Source of the DNA: a virus
DNA: 21,559 bases
IMG/VR virus record: IMGVR_UViG_3300042566_000361
Location: 1 to 21,559 of that record
Direction: 5' to 3' (one strand)
In this document: positions 15,158 through 21,542 of the stretch, in pieces
Numbering within the stretch: the first letter of the stretch is position 1
Layout of the letters: each line of letters starts with the position of its first letter
Made by a program: the position numbers and the translations under genes
Notes under the pieces: model-generated
The model's database searches: none
The model's input: the letters and a program-made list of their open reading frames with translations, nothing else
What the model was told of the DNA's origin: nothing

Positions 15158-16002
15158 TTTAAAGATTTTAAATTATCAAATGTTTTATTTTGTTTCTTTA
15201 GTTTTAAAGTTAAGAAGATTAAAGCCTGTGTTTTAACATAATTATCAAATGTTTTGTTTTGATTATCTATTACTGAAGTAATTATGTTTTGATAACCTTT
15301 TGCATCAGCATCTTTTAATCCTGACTTTTTAATATAATTATTGTATTTAATCTTAGCTTTTTTCTTAATTATTTCTTTGCTTTCATCTGTAAATGATATT
15401 TGATAATTAGCATATAGGAACTCATATATAGAAGGTAAGTGCATTACATTATCTTCATGGTTAATTATTGTATGGAATCGTTCGGAATTTTTTTCTTCAC
15501 ATACTTTAAAAAAGTAATTAGCTATCTGTAAATTTTGCTCAAAGAATTTAGTCATTGGCTTTTCAGTTGTAGGTTCTTGATATTTAAACCATTCCTTCAT
15601 TGCTTGTTCTCTTTTAATAGAACTCATATAGCCTTTAATGAATTTTGTAAACGTTACAGTACCATAACCAACATATTCGCCAAATTCATTGCTTATTCCT
15701 AATTTAAAAGCGTTTCTTAGTTCAGATATAGTTATACCCTTATAGTGTTCTAAACAGTAGTCATAAATGAATTTAGCAACGTTTTTTAATTGGTCATTCT
15801 CTAAGATATACTTTTTGTTTTCACCGCTTAACTCTATTGTTTTTGCTATTTCAGTATAAATTAGTCTTAATGCTTCTCCACGTTCAATATTAACTAACTT
15901 TTGTTCATTCTTAGCTTCAACATAAAATTTCTGTGAAGGCTGTAATTTATTTAAGGCTATTAACTCTAAGTTATTGAAGCCAGTTGTTGTAATGTTACTC
16001 AT
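15154..16002 (-). CDS. Replication-region protein of unknown function, 282 aa
   Basis: 282 aa, helical, soluble. The middle has ISELRNAFKLGISNEFGEYVGYGTVTFTKFIKGY, a recognisable recurring phrase in Bacteroidetes phage proteins beside replication genes, but I cannot attach a proven function. It follows the replisome-organizer-like gene in an ATGA overlap, so a helicase-loading or replication-accessory role is an inference. The C-terminus carries two copies of QNKTFDN about 22 residues apart, matched by a near-identical DNA repeat at about 15176 and 15243. Confidence 0.6.
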   Translation of the reverse strand: MSNITTTGFNNLELIALNKLQPSQKFYVEAKNEQKLVNIERGEALRLIYTEIAKTIELSGENKKYILENDQLKNVAKFIYDYCLEHYKGITISELRNAFKLGISNEFGEYVGYGTVTFTKFIKGYMSSIKREQAMKEWFKYQEPTTEKPMTKFFEQNLQIANYFFKVCEEKNSERFHTIINHEDNVMHLPSIYEFLYANYQISFTDESKEIIKKKAKIKYNNYIKKSGLKDADAKGYQNIITSVIDNQNKTFDNYVKTQALIFLTLKLKKQNKTFDNLKSLK

Positions 16003-16688
16003 AGATTTTCCCAGTCTGTGTTATTAATTTCATTTTGTATTATTTGCATTCGAGTGTTAAATGTATTATTATCTTTTACAAAATCAACCTTAGCTTTTTT
16101 AAATGCATCTTTAACCCACATATTAATTGCAGCATAATCTGACTTGTATTTCTTTCCTGTACTTGCTTTATAGTCATTTAACTTATTTAGCATCCATTCT
16201 ATTTCATGTTGTGCAAACTCTTCATTTAATTTATTAAGTTCAGATTCAGAAAGAAAAACAAATTCTTTTATTTTATTCTTATTCTTATTCTTATTTATTT
16301 CTTCTTCTTTTTCTTCTTTGCTTAAAATCGCTTTACTATCGTTAAGCGGTCGCTTAGCATTCGCTTTATTTCGTTTAGCTTCCGCACCTTTTTTGCCATT
16401 CTCTGAATTAACTTTTGATATATGATTAGCTTCAATTAATTGTTCATCTAAAAATTTAATTAATATATTTCCTTGCTCATTCCAAATATATCTATCAATT
16501 AATTCATTAATTAATGATTCATTTTTATATCTTCTAATTAAATCTTCAATTGTTAATTTGCCGTCTCTTTGCCAATATAAAGCACATACATTAATAAATA
16601 ATCCTTGAAGTTCTAATGATTCATAAACTATATCTCCAGTTAACCATTCAGTAGCAGTAAATTTAAAATATGGAAAATTTTTTGCCAT
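15999..16688 (-). CDS. Replisome organizer / DnaD-like replication initiation protein
   Basis: 229 aa. The N-terminal 80 residues (KFTATEWLTGDIVYESLELQGLFINVCALYWQRDGKLTIEDL) match the winged-helix domain of phage replisome organizers, which bind origin DNA. A Lys/Glu/Asn-rich linker of low complexity (about 105-140) follows, and the C-terminus ends YKSDYAAINMWVKDAFKKA, similar to the helicase-loader-contact end of replication proteins. It likely recruits the host or phage helicase. Translation starts at ATG 16688, only 12 bases after the U-run of the structured leader, so its expression may depend on how that leader folds. Confidence 0.7.
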   Translation of the reverse strand: MAKNFPYFKFTATEWLTGDIVYESLELQGLFINVCALYWQRDGKLTIEDLIRRYKNESLINELIDRYIWNEQGNILIKFLDEQLIEANHISKVNSENGKKGAEAKRNKANAKRPLNDSKAILSKEEKEEEINKNKNKNKIKEFVFLSESELNKLNEEFAQHEIEWMLNKLNDYKASTGKKYKSDYAAINMWVKDAFKKAKVDFVKDNNTFNTRMQIIQNEINNTDWENL

Positions 16689-16694
16689 TTATAC

Positions 16695-16748
16695 AAAATA
16701 AAAATCCCTTCGGCTTTCGAGGTCGTGGTCTCTACTCACCAAAGGGAT
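16695..16748 (-). terminator. Terminator-like stem of the replication-gene leader
   Basis: A ten-pair stem (16739-16748 with 16704-16713) directly followed by TTTTTATTTT. The 25-base loop is much longer than in a standard intrinsic terminator, and the start codon lies 12 bases further on, so it fits conditional termination better than a plain operon end. Confidence 0.5.
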
Positions 16749-16778
16749 AAATAAAAAATTATTGATGCCACGACTCAT
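16700..16778 (-). ncRNA. Pseudoknotted leader RNA before the replication gene
   Basis: Reading the minus strand from the predicted start near 16778: GTCGTGG (16774-16768), a U-rich linker, ATCCCTTTGG (16748-16739), a 25-base loop holding CCACGAC (16728-16722), then CCGAAGGGAT (16713-16704) and a U-run. The two ten-base arms pair fully with one G-U. The loop heptamer pairs perfectly with the upstream heptamer, giving a pseudoknot. A three-pair GAG/CTC helix can close the inner loop, or the upstream arm can lengthen by two pairs across a bulged C. The RNA lies between IbrB and the replication gene. It could be an attenuator, a riboswitch-like sensor or a small RNA; I know of no named family that it matches. 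Confidence 0.6.
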
Positions 16779-16783
16779 CTTTA

Positions 16784-16814
16784 CAAAGATATAAAATTTT
16801 ATTTAATTAATCAA
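16784..16814 (-). promoter_or_regulatory. Promoter of the leader RNA and replication genes
   Basis: TATCTTTG (16791-16784) fully matches the Bacteroidetes -7 element TAnnTTTG. A partial -33 element, TTG (16814-16812), lies 20 bases upstream within the last codons of IbrB. Transcription should begin about 7 bases downstream, just before the 5' strand of the pseudoknot. Confidence 0.6.
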
Positions 16815-17463
16815 TTATTTCATTATTTTCATTATATATTTCTGCTTCCCATGCTTGACTAAAATCTTTATCAGAAAATAATTCAGATATACCACCTATT
16901 TGACATAATCTTAAAACCTCATCAGCATCCATTCCTAAATTTTTAGCAATTTTTTCATCACTCCAATTTCTTTTTTTAAGATCTAAAACCATATCACTCA
17001 TAGCTTGTATTTTATGTTTTCCTCTTGCTCTGTTATGTCTAACAGTTGAAGCCATTCTATCATTTAAATCTTTTCTATCTTCATTAATAGTAACAACTGG
17101 CAAATATCCATGTACTCTTTTTTGTATATCTTCACATTCTTTTCCAACTCTATTTCTATGAAACCCATCAATAACTTCTCTTGTTTTGCCATTAGATTCA
17201 AGCATAGATACAATTGGTTGCGTATATCCATCTGCAGAAATTGACAATCTTAATAATTCCATTTCAGGTGGTGCAACTGAATTTGGATTATAATCATTTG
17301 CGTGAACTTCATCATTTTTTACCCATAAAACACAATCAACTGGTTCTGTTTTAAATGGACTAATTTGATGTAAAGCAATTTTAATTTCATTAATAGCATT
17401 TACTTTTTCATTTAATTGTAAAGAATCTAATTCTTTAATCAATTCTAAAATTTGTGTTTTCAT
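16807..17463 (-). CDS. ibrB: IbrB-like ParB/sulfiredoxin-fold protein
   Basis: 218 aa. HANDYNPNSVAPPEMELLRLSI (54-75) and DGYTQPIV open the ParB/Srx fold. EVIDGFHRNRVGK (96-108) is the nucleotide-binding DGxHR box of ParB-like proteins. STVRHNRARGKHKI (139-152) and a helix-turn-helix at about 168-190 (WSDEKIAKNLGMDADEVLRL) complete the typical phage IbrB pattern. IbrB was described with IbrA as a regulator pair for immunoglobulin-binding proteins in E. coli; its biochemical activity is not settled, and ParB-fold relatives include nucleases and CTPases. It is the last gene of the cassette, started in an ATGA overlap with the GNAT-like gene. Confidence 0.85.
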   Translation of the reverse strand: MKTQILELIKELDSLQLNEKVNAINEIKIALHQISPFKTEPVDCVLWVKNDEVHANDYNPNSVAPPEMELLRLSISADGYTQPIVSMLESNGKTREVIDGFHRNRVGKECEDIQKRVHGYLPVVTINEDRKDLNDRMASTVRHNRARGKHKIQAMSDMVLDLKKRNWSDEKIAKNLGMDADEVLRLCQIGGISELFSDKDFSQAWEAEIYNENNEIID

Positions 17464-17840
17464 AATTCAATAAAATAATAATTGTTTGTTTTTTTTGTTA
17501 ATTTAAATTTGTTTTTAAGAAATGTATTAATAGATTTTTTTGTTGCAACTGCTTTTATTTTAAAATTACAATCAATTAATCTTTCATTAAATAAAATATT
17601 ATATCCACCCATATTTCTGTATTCAGGCAAAATATAATCATGATTGAACGATATATAATTTTTTTTAATTACTGATGCGCAAAAACCAATTAATTTATTT
17701 TGATAAAATAAAAAATACCAAGTATGATTTTCATCTGAATATATTGGATAACCTAATTCTTTAAATACATTTTTATTAAATGCTATCTTAGATAATAGAT
17801 TTAACGCATAATCTGAATGTTTTTCTTTTATTACTATCAT
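17460..17840 (-). CDS. Small GNAT-like acetyltransferase
   Basis: 126 aa, a little short for the family (about 140-160). YFLFYQNKLIGFCASVI is the beta-2/beta-4 core, HDYILPEYRNMGGYNILFNERL (67-88) is motif A with Arg75, Gly78 and Gly79 in place of RxxGxG, and FLKNKFKLTKKTNNYYFIEL resembles the terminal strands. It would transfer an acetyl group from CoA to a small molecule or protein; the altered glycine pattern leaves activity uncertain. It sits between IbrA and IbrB with ATGA overlaps on both sides, so it must be made together with them. Confidence 0.65.
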   Translation of the reverse strand: MIVIKEKHSDYALNLLSKIAFNKNVFKELGYPIYSDENHTWYFLFYQNKLIGFCASVIKKNYISFNHDYILPEYRNMGGYNILFNERLIDCNFKIKAVATKKSINTFLKNKFKLTKKTNNYYFIEL

Positions 17841-19051
17841 AATTTAAATTTTTGTTCTTCTCTTTGTTGTTTTTTTAATTTTAAATATTTTTCATATGCT
17901 TCAGTTTTATGTTGCGTAAAACTCAAACCTTTACACCACCAATCATTTCTTAATAAACTTTTACATATTCTTTTCCAGCTTGGAACTAATTTTTTACTTT
18001 CTAAAATAGATGGAGCATAATCAGGTATTTCATTTTCGTATCCTCTTAATTTCCACCATTTAATAAAAGTAAATATTTTATTTTTATAATGTTCTGCAGT
18101 TTTTTCAGGTAATGTATTTAATATTAATTCAGAAAATGATTTCCATGTATGATTTTCAGGTTTTGTTATTTTACCATACCCATTAATATTTCCAGTATCT
18201 TGAACGTATAATGCGCCACTATTAGCACCATTAACTCTTGCAACTACTTTTGACCATGTTTCAGGTTCTATTAAATGAAATAACCATAAACCTTTTCTTT
18301 GATCATCTCCGTAAGGTTGACAAATTCTTTGCAAATGAATTGATAAACCTGCTTTATGCATTAAGTCGTAAAGTTCATTATGTCTTTTATTTTTATTTTT
18401 TCCATGATAAATCCATATATCTTCAGTAGACCAATCATATATTGGATAAACATTAAAAACATTATCAGTCACTTTAGTTGTATATTGCTTATTTAAATAA
18501 GTTACTTTTTTATTACTTGCAATTGTTCTAAACCTATTTAAACTTTCATCTGCTCTAATACCAACTAAACACGCAGTATTTTTACCATTAGAATACCATT
18601 CTCCAAATTCAGGCACAAACTCTTCAAACTCCATACCTGTTCTAAAAAAAGGAAAATAATTAATATCACTTACACTAAATGTAGGTTGTTCACGAATCCA
18701 ATCATTTTTTTTATTTTCATCCCAGCATAACCAAAATGGCTCGAATACAGAAACAGCATTTCTTAAATGAATAGGTAAACATACCCAGTATAAATCAATA
18801 TAATTACGATACATTTTAACGCATTCTAACATGTGATTTATTGTTAATTTATATTGTCCTTCTAAATCAACTATTAATAAACCTATTTCTTTATTTCTTT
18901 TAATAGCTTCATCCATTACCATGTGAAGCATAACTGTACTATCTTTACCACCTGAAAAAGATAAATATATTTTATCAAAATTATCAAATGTCCATTCAAT
19001 TCTTTGTTTAGCTGCTTCATAAACATTTAAATCTAATTTTATTTTAGGCAT
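17837..19051 (-). CDS. ibrA: IbrA-like PP-loop protein (DUF3440, PAPS reductase-like)
   Basis: 404 aa. The PP-loop SGGKDST (33-39) binds ATP pyrophosphate. VDLEGQY (61-67), the GIRADES motif (164-170) and YPIYDWSTEDIW (202-213) are the remaining conserved blocks of the PAPS-reductase/DndC-like superfamily. The C-terminal part with PSWKRICKSLLRNDWWCKGLSF (357-378) is specific to DUF3440. All ATP-site residues look intact, so adenylating chemistry is possible. Known members, such as E. coli IbrA, act with IbrB, but the true substrate is unknown; a sulfur- or nucleic-acid-related modification is an inference from DndC similarity. The start overlaps the 121-aa gene by 8 bases. The gene is very AT-rich even for this window. 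Confidence 0.88.
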   Translation of the reverse strand: MPKIKLDLNVYEAAKQRIEWTFDNFDKIYLSFSGGKDSTVMLHMVMDEAIKRNKEIGLLIVDLEGQYKLTINHMLECVKMYRNYIDLYWVCLPIHLRNAVSVFEPFWLCWDENKKNDWIREQPTFSVSDINYFPFFRTGMEFEEFVPEFGEWYSNGKNTACLVGIRADESLNRFRTIASNKKVTYLNKQYTTKVTDNVFNVYPIYDWSTEDIWIYHGKNKNKRHNELYDLMHKAGLSIHLQRICQPYGDDQRKGLWLFHLIEPETWSKVVARVNGANSGALYVQDTGNINGYGKITKPENHTWKSFSELILNTLPEKTAEHYKNKIFTFIKWWKLRGYENEIPDYAPSILESKKLVPSWKRICKSLLRNDWWCKGLSFTQHKTEAYEKYLKLKKQQREEQKFKL

Positions 19052-19409
19052 ATTTTACCTCCCATTCTTTAATTAATTTATCTGCTATCATATCTGCTTT
19101 ATCTCTATTTTCTTTGCTTACTAAATGCCATGCATCCATTGTAATTGTAGATGGTATATTAGCATAAATACAACATGCTGCTTGACCTAAATAAGCAATT
19201 TTGTTCATTGAATCATTACTTAAATTTTGTTCACATGAATATATCCATTCATCAATAACTTTTTTCATATATTTTTCTGTTAATTCTTGATTACTAAATA
19301 ATTCAATAACTTTTAATTTTAAATAATCTTTGTTTTTACCTGATAGATTATCATAAAATCCATTAGGGTAATCTTCCCATTTCAAATAATGGTGATAAAT
19401 TCTTTTCAT
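19044..19409 (-). CDS. Unknown protein of the IbrA/IbrB cassette, 121 aa
   Basis: 121 aa. It starts MKRIYHHYLKWEDYPNGFY, an unusual His/Tyr/Trp-rich opening. A helical body follows, with a small Cys pair (QAACCIYANIP) and a C-terminal helix ADMIADKLIKEWE. No known family, membrane segment or catalytic motif is recognised. It is the first gene after the structured RNA at 19424-19548 and overlaps IbrA by 8 bases, so it is probably a cassette partner. The ATG at 19409 is 14 bases after the U-run of that RNA. Confidence 0.7.
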   Translation of the reverse strand: MKRIYHHYLKWEDYPNGFYDNLSGKNKDYLKLKVIELFSNQELTEKYMKKVIDEWIYSCEQNLSNDSMNKIAYLGQAACCIYANIPSTITMDAWHLVSKENRDKADMIADKLIKEWEVKYA

Positions 19410-19423
19410 AATTTAATTAAATT

Positions 19424-19497
19424 AAAAAACCCCTAACGATTCGGTTTTGATTACTAATCAAGTAAGGGCTTAACTCCTTACACCGAACCATTAGAGG
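19424..19497 (-). terminator. Strong terminator-like stem of the cassette RNA
   Basis: Fifteen continuous pairs (19483-19497 with 19430-19444) end directly in six Us (19429-19424). The stem is longer than most intrinsic terminators and its loop contains two hairpins. Placed 14 bases before the 121-aa start codon, it would block cassette expression unless read through or remodelled. Confidence 0.65.
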
Positions 19498-19548
19498 TCT
19501 AATGTTTTTTCTGTTAAGCTATTTTAGAAATCGGTTAGTTACTCCGAT
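19424..19548 (-). ncRNA. Compact pseudoknotted three-way-junction RNA
   Basis: Read 5' to 3' on the minus strand: hairpin P1 ATCGG/CCGAT (19548-19544 with 19534-19530); free strand GCTTAAC (19519-19513); P2, 15 uninterrupted pairs with G-U (19497-19483 with 19444-19430); inside P2 two adjoining hairpins, P3 GTAAGG/CCTTAC (19481-19476 with 19467-19462) and P4, a 15-base palindrome (19461-19447); then TTTTTT. Seven of the eight P3 loop bases (GTTAAGC, 19474-19468) are the exact complement of the free strand, so a pseudoknot is expected. Predicted length is about 125 nt. It may be a self-terminating small RNA or a regulated leader for the IbrA cassette. I cannot match it to a known family. Confidence 0.7.
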
Positions 19549-19552
19549 AGTG

Positions 19553-19583
19553 CAAATATACAAAAATTATTTAACTTTCCAAA
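19553..19583 (-). promoter_or_regulatory. Promoter of the cassette RNA
   Basis: TTTG (19583-19580), exactly 19 bases, then TATATTTG (19560-19553): a complete match to the Bacteroidetes -33/-7 promoter consensus. Predicted start of transcription is near 19548-19546, right at the first hairpin of the RNA. The -33 element lies in the last codons of the 94-aa gene. Confidence 0.75.
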
Positions 19584-19855
19584 CCTTTGTAAAATTCTTC
19601 TCGCATATTTGAGTTCATAGTATGATAAATATCGCCAATTTTATCTAAATACTCAACATCTGTTATATTTCTTTTTTCAAGTTCTTCAACTATTTTAAAG
19701 CCTTGTTTTTGCCATAGATTAAAATCAGCTTTCATTTTATGTTTGAATTTTCCAGTTAATTGTGTTGATTGCTCAACTGTTGATTTGAATAAACCAATTA
19801 GAAGATGTGATTCAAATTCTACTTTTGCCTGTTCAGTTGTTAGTGCTTTTTCCAT
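19571..19855 (-). CDS. Hypothetical phage protein, 94 aa
   Basis: 94 aa, entirely helical: two or three helices with QAKVEFESHLLIGLFKSTVEQS at the start and DIYHTMNSNMREEFYKGLES at the end. No family recognised. The ATG at 19855 lies 23 bases inside the NinG-like gene, and it is the last gene before the intergenic promoter and RNA, so it closes the recombination module. Confidence 0.7.
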   Translation of the reverse strand: MEKALTTEQAKVEFESHLLIGLFKSTVEQSTQLTGKFKHKMKADFNLWQKQGFKIVEELEKRNITDVEYLDKIGDIYHTMNSNMREEFYKGLES

Positions 19856-20387
19856 GTTCTTTGATTTTTAATTTGTAAATTTTAATTAGTTCTTTAATTT
19901 CATCTAATGTTAGTTTAAGCGCATCCCCTCTTTTATTCATTAGTCTATTGTAAGCATCTTGACCTATTCTTAAAGGTAATCTTAACCCGTATTCAATTTG
20001 ATTTCCATGCTGATGTTGATTGCAGTAAACACATTGCCCATGTACGTTATCTTCATTGAATCTTAAGTTTGGGTAACTGCCAACACTAAGAAAATGTCCA
20101 GCATCAAATTTACTTGTTAATGGTCTTTCACATGAAATACATGGTTTATTAGCATCTCTTAATCGAATATATTTGTTAAAGACTATTTGAAGTAAACTAA
20201 GCCATTCTGTACGGGTACGAGTATTCTCAATCATTACCTTTTTCTTTTCCTTCCATACCTTAGTTTCTGCTAATTTAGCTGCACATTTAGCACCACAAAC
20301 TACTTGAGTGGTTTTAAAAGGAGTGAAGTTACCACCGCACTCCTTACACTTTTTATTTTTAACCTTTCTTTCCATTAAATGATTCAA
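19833..20387 (-). CDS. ninG: NinG/Rap-like recombination protein
   Basis: 184 aa. Two zinc-binding clusters are visible: CKECGG with a second pair in VVCGAKCA (Cys14, 17, 31, 35), and CISCERP with CVYCNQH (Cys83, 86, 119, 122). Between the latter lies FDAGHFLSVGSYPNLRFNEDNVHGQC, the DAGH signature of NinG, an HNH-like nuclease core (His98). Lambda NinG (Rap) helps phage recombination by resolving branched DNA. Neighbouring exonuclease and annealing genes fit this role. Two starts are possible, Met1 (20387) and Met5 (20375); both overlap the exonuclease gene. Confidence 0.88.
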   Translation of the reverse strand: MNHLMERKVKNKKCKECGGNFTPFKTTQVVCGAKCAAKLAETKVWKEKKKVMIENTRTRTEWLSLLQIVFNKYIRLRDANKPCISCERPLTSKFDAGHFLSVGSYPNLRFNEDNVHGQCVYCNQHQHGNQIEYGLRLPLRIGQDAYNRLMNKRGDALKLTLDEIKELIKIYKLKIKEHGKSTNN

Positions 20388-21012
20388 AATATTTATTAAA
20401 TAATATTCGTGCTAACTTTACTTTTTCAGTCATCTTTTCAATTACCTCTTCATTAGCATTTACTCTGTAAATAAACAATCCTAAGTCTGAAATAATACGA
20501 GGGTCGAAGGAAACGAAATCACACCACTTGCGACCGCTTAAAAGCATATAGCATTGCATTTGGTAATAGTATTCAGGCTGTTCACTCAAAAAGGTTTCAT
20601 CGTTTGTAATAAAGCAATGTTTTAAGTGATTTGCTCCATTGTAAGGACACTTTATTTCTATTAACCCATCTTCACCTACTAAGCCATCAGGACTGCCTGT
20701 TAAGCCTTGTATTTCATTTGAGTAAAGCATTAAGCTATCTTTAACTTCATTGCTAGTTACCGATGTGTAAAATTTCTTAGCAATAGGCTCGTTATCATTT
20801 CCCCATTCAGTTGCAAAATTATTAATGCCTTGTTTTACTTCACCGCTTAACTTTTCCCAAACCTTTTCGAGAATATAAGTTTCTGCTGTTTTAGATAACA
20901 CATCCTTTTTTGAACGTGCTTCAGTCATTAACTTCCATATTTCACTTCCGGTGAAATTACCTTGTCGGTTTATAAACCATTCAGGACTGTATATTTCAAT
21001 TGTGCTTTCCAT
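20359..21012 (-). CDS. YqaJ-type (lambda exonuclease-like) recombinase nuclease
   Basis: 217 aa. SPEWFINRQGNFTGSEIWKLM (9-29) is the N-terminal YqaJ signature. EWGNDNEPIAKKF holds Glu75. GSPDGLVGEDGLIEIKCP (106-123) holds the metal ligands Asp109 and Glu119 and the catalytic Lys121, in the PD-(D/E)xK arrangement. YYYQMQCYMLLSG (148-160) is the conserved Gln helix. It should digest the 5' strand of double-stranded ends and load the annealing protein encoded just before it. Start ATG shares a base pair with the upstream stop (TAATG). Complete, no missing residue. Confidence 0.92.
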   Translation of the reverse strand: MESTIEIYSPEWFINRQGNFTGSEIWKLMTEARSKKDVLSKTAETYILEKVWEKLSGEVKQGINNFATEWGNDNEPIAKKFYTSVTSNEVKDSLMLYSNEIQGLTGSPDGLVGEDGLIEIKCPYNGANHLKHCFITNDETFLSEQPEYYYQMQCYMLLSGRKWCDFVSFDPRIISDLGLFIYRVNANEEVIEKMTEKVKLARILFNKYFESFNGKKG

Positions 21013-21542
21013 TAGATTGATTTTATTAGTTTAGTTTCTACTTCTTGACTTATCTCATATTTTTGCTTTATAGCATCTATTGAGCCACCTTTCATTAAAT
21101 ACTCAACAGCTTTTCCAAAATGTTCTGTATCGGCTTTTAAAATAGGTTTACTTGGCTTTGTTTGTTCTCCTGCTGCATCAGTATCTTTGTCTGTAACTAA
21201 ACCTAAAATTGAACTTAAACAATACCTACGAAAATAACTCACGCCACTACCAAATGACTGGTATTCATTCATTCCTTTAAGTTGTATTTGTGGGATTTCA
21301 GTTAATGATTCAATTGTCTCTCCTGTTTCTGTATGGAAGATAATTGTCTTTACACAATTGCCCATAATTGGTTGAGTAAACCCTAAATTATGTTTTGCTA
21401 ATAAAGGATTGATTTTATCAAAGATAGTTGGAAGGTCTGCATAAGAATATCCGTAACCTTTTGTTTCTTTGTGGATAACTGGCACTTCTTGTTGAAATGC
21501 TGCTAAACTTTTGAATAGTGATTTTTGTTCCTGTGTTTTCAT
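21012..21542 (-). CDS. erf: ERF-family single-strand annealing protein
   Basis: 176 aa. The core motifs are GYGYSYADLPTIFDKINPLL near the N-terminus and QSFGSGVSYFRRYCLSSILGLVTDKDTDA (about 95-123), both diagnostic for ERF superfamily proteins that bind and anneal single-stranded DNA. The C-terminus is a short helical tail after a Pro/Lys-rich linker. With the YqaJ nuclease it makes a Red-like recombination pair. The length is slightly less than that of P22 Erf. ATG at 21542; the remaining 17 bases to the window edge hold no recognisable promoter. Confidence 0.9.
   Translation of the reverse strand: MKTQEQKSLFKSLAAFQQEVPVIHKETKGYGYSYADLPTIFDKINPLLAKHNLGFTQPIMGNCVKTIIFHTETGETIESLTEIPQIQLKGMNEYQSFGSGVSYFRRYCLSSILGLVTDKDTDAAGEQTKPSKPILKADTEHFGKAVEYLMKGGSIDAIKQKYEISQEVETKLIKSI

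Noticed and set aside
16713-16783. Hammerhead-ribozyme resemblance of the leader (GATGAG ... CGAAA around paired arms)
   Set aside because: The conserved CUGAUGA core is not complete (the first two bases are AA), the GATGA lies at or before the predicted transcript start, and the cleavage-site helix is absent. The pairing is better explained as a pseudoknot plus terminator-like stem.
19447-19461. Fifteen-base palindrome as an operator for a repressor
   Set aside because: It fits as hairpin P4, directly abutting P3 inside the outer stem of the RNA, and lies over 90 bases downstream of the promoter. An operator role is not excluded but is less economical.
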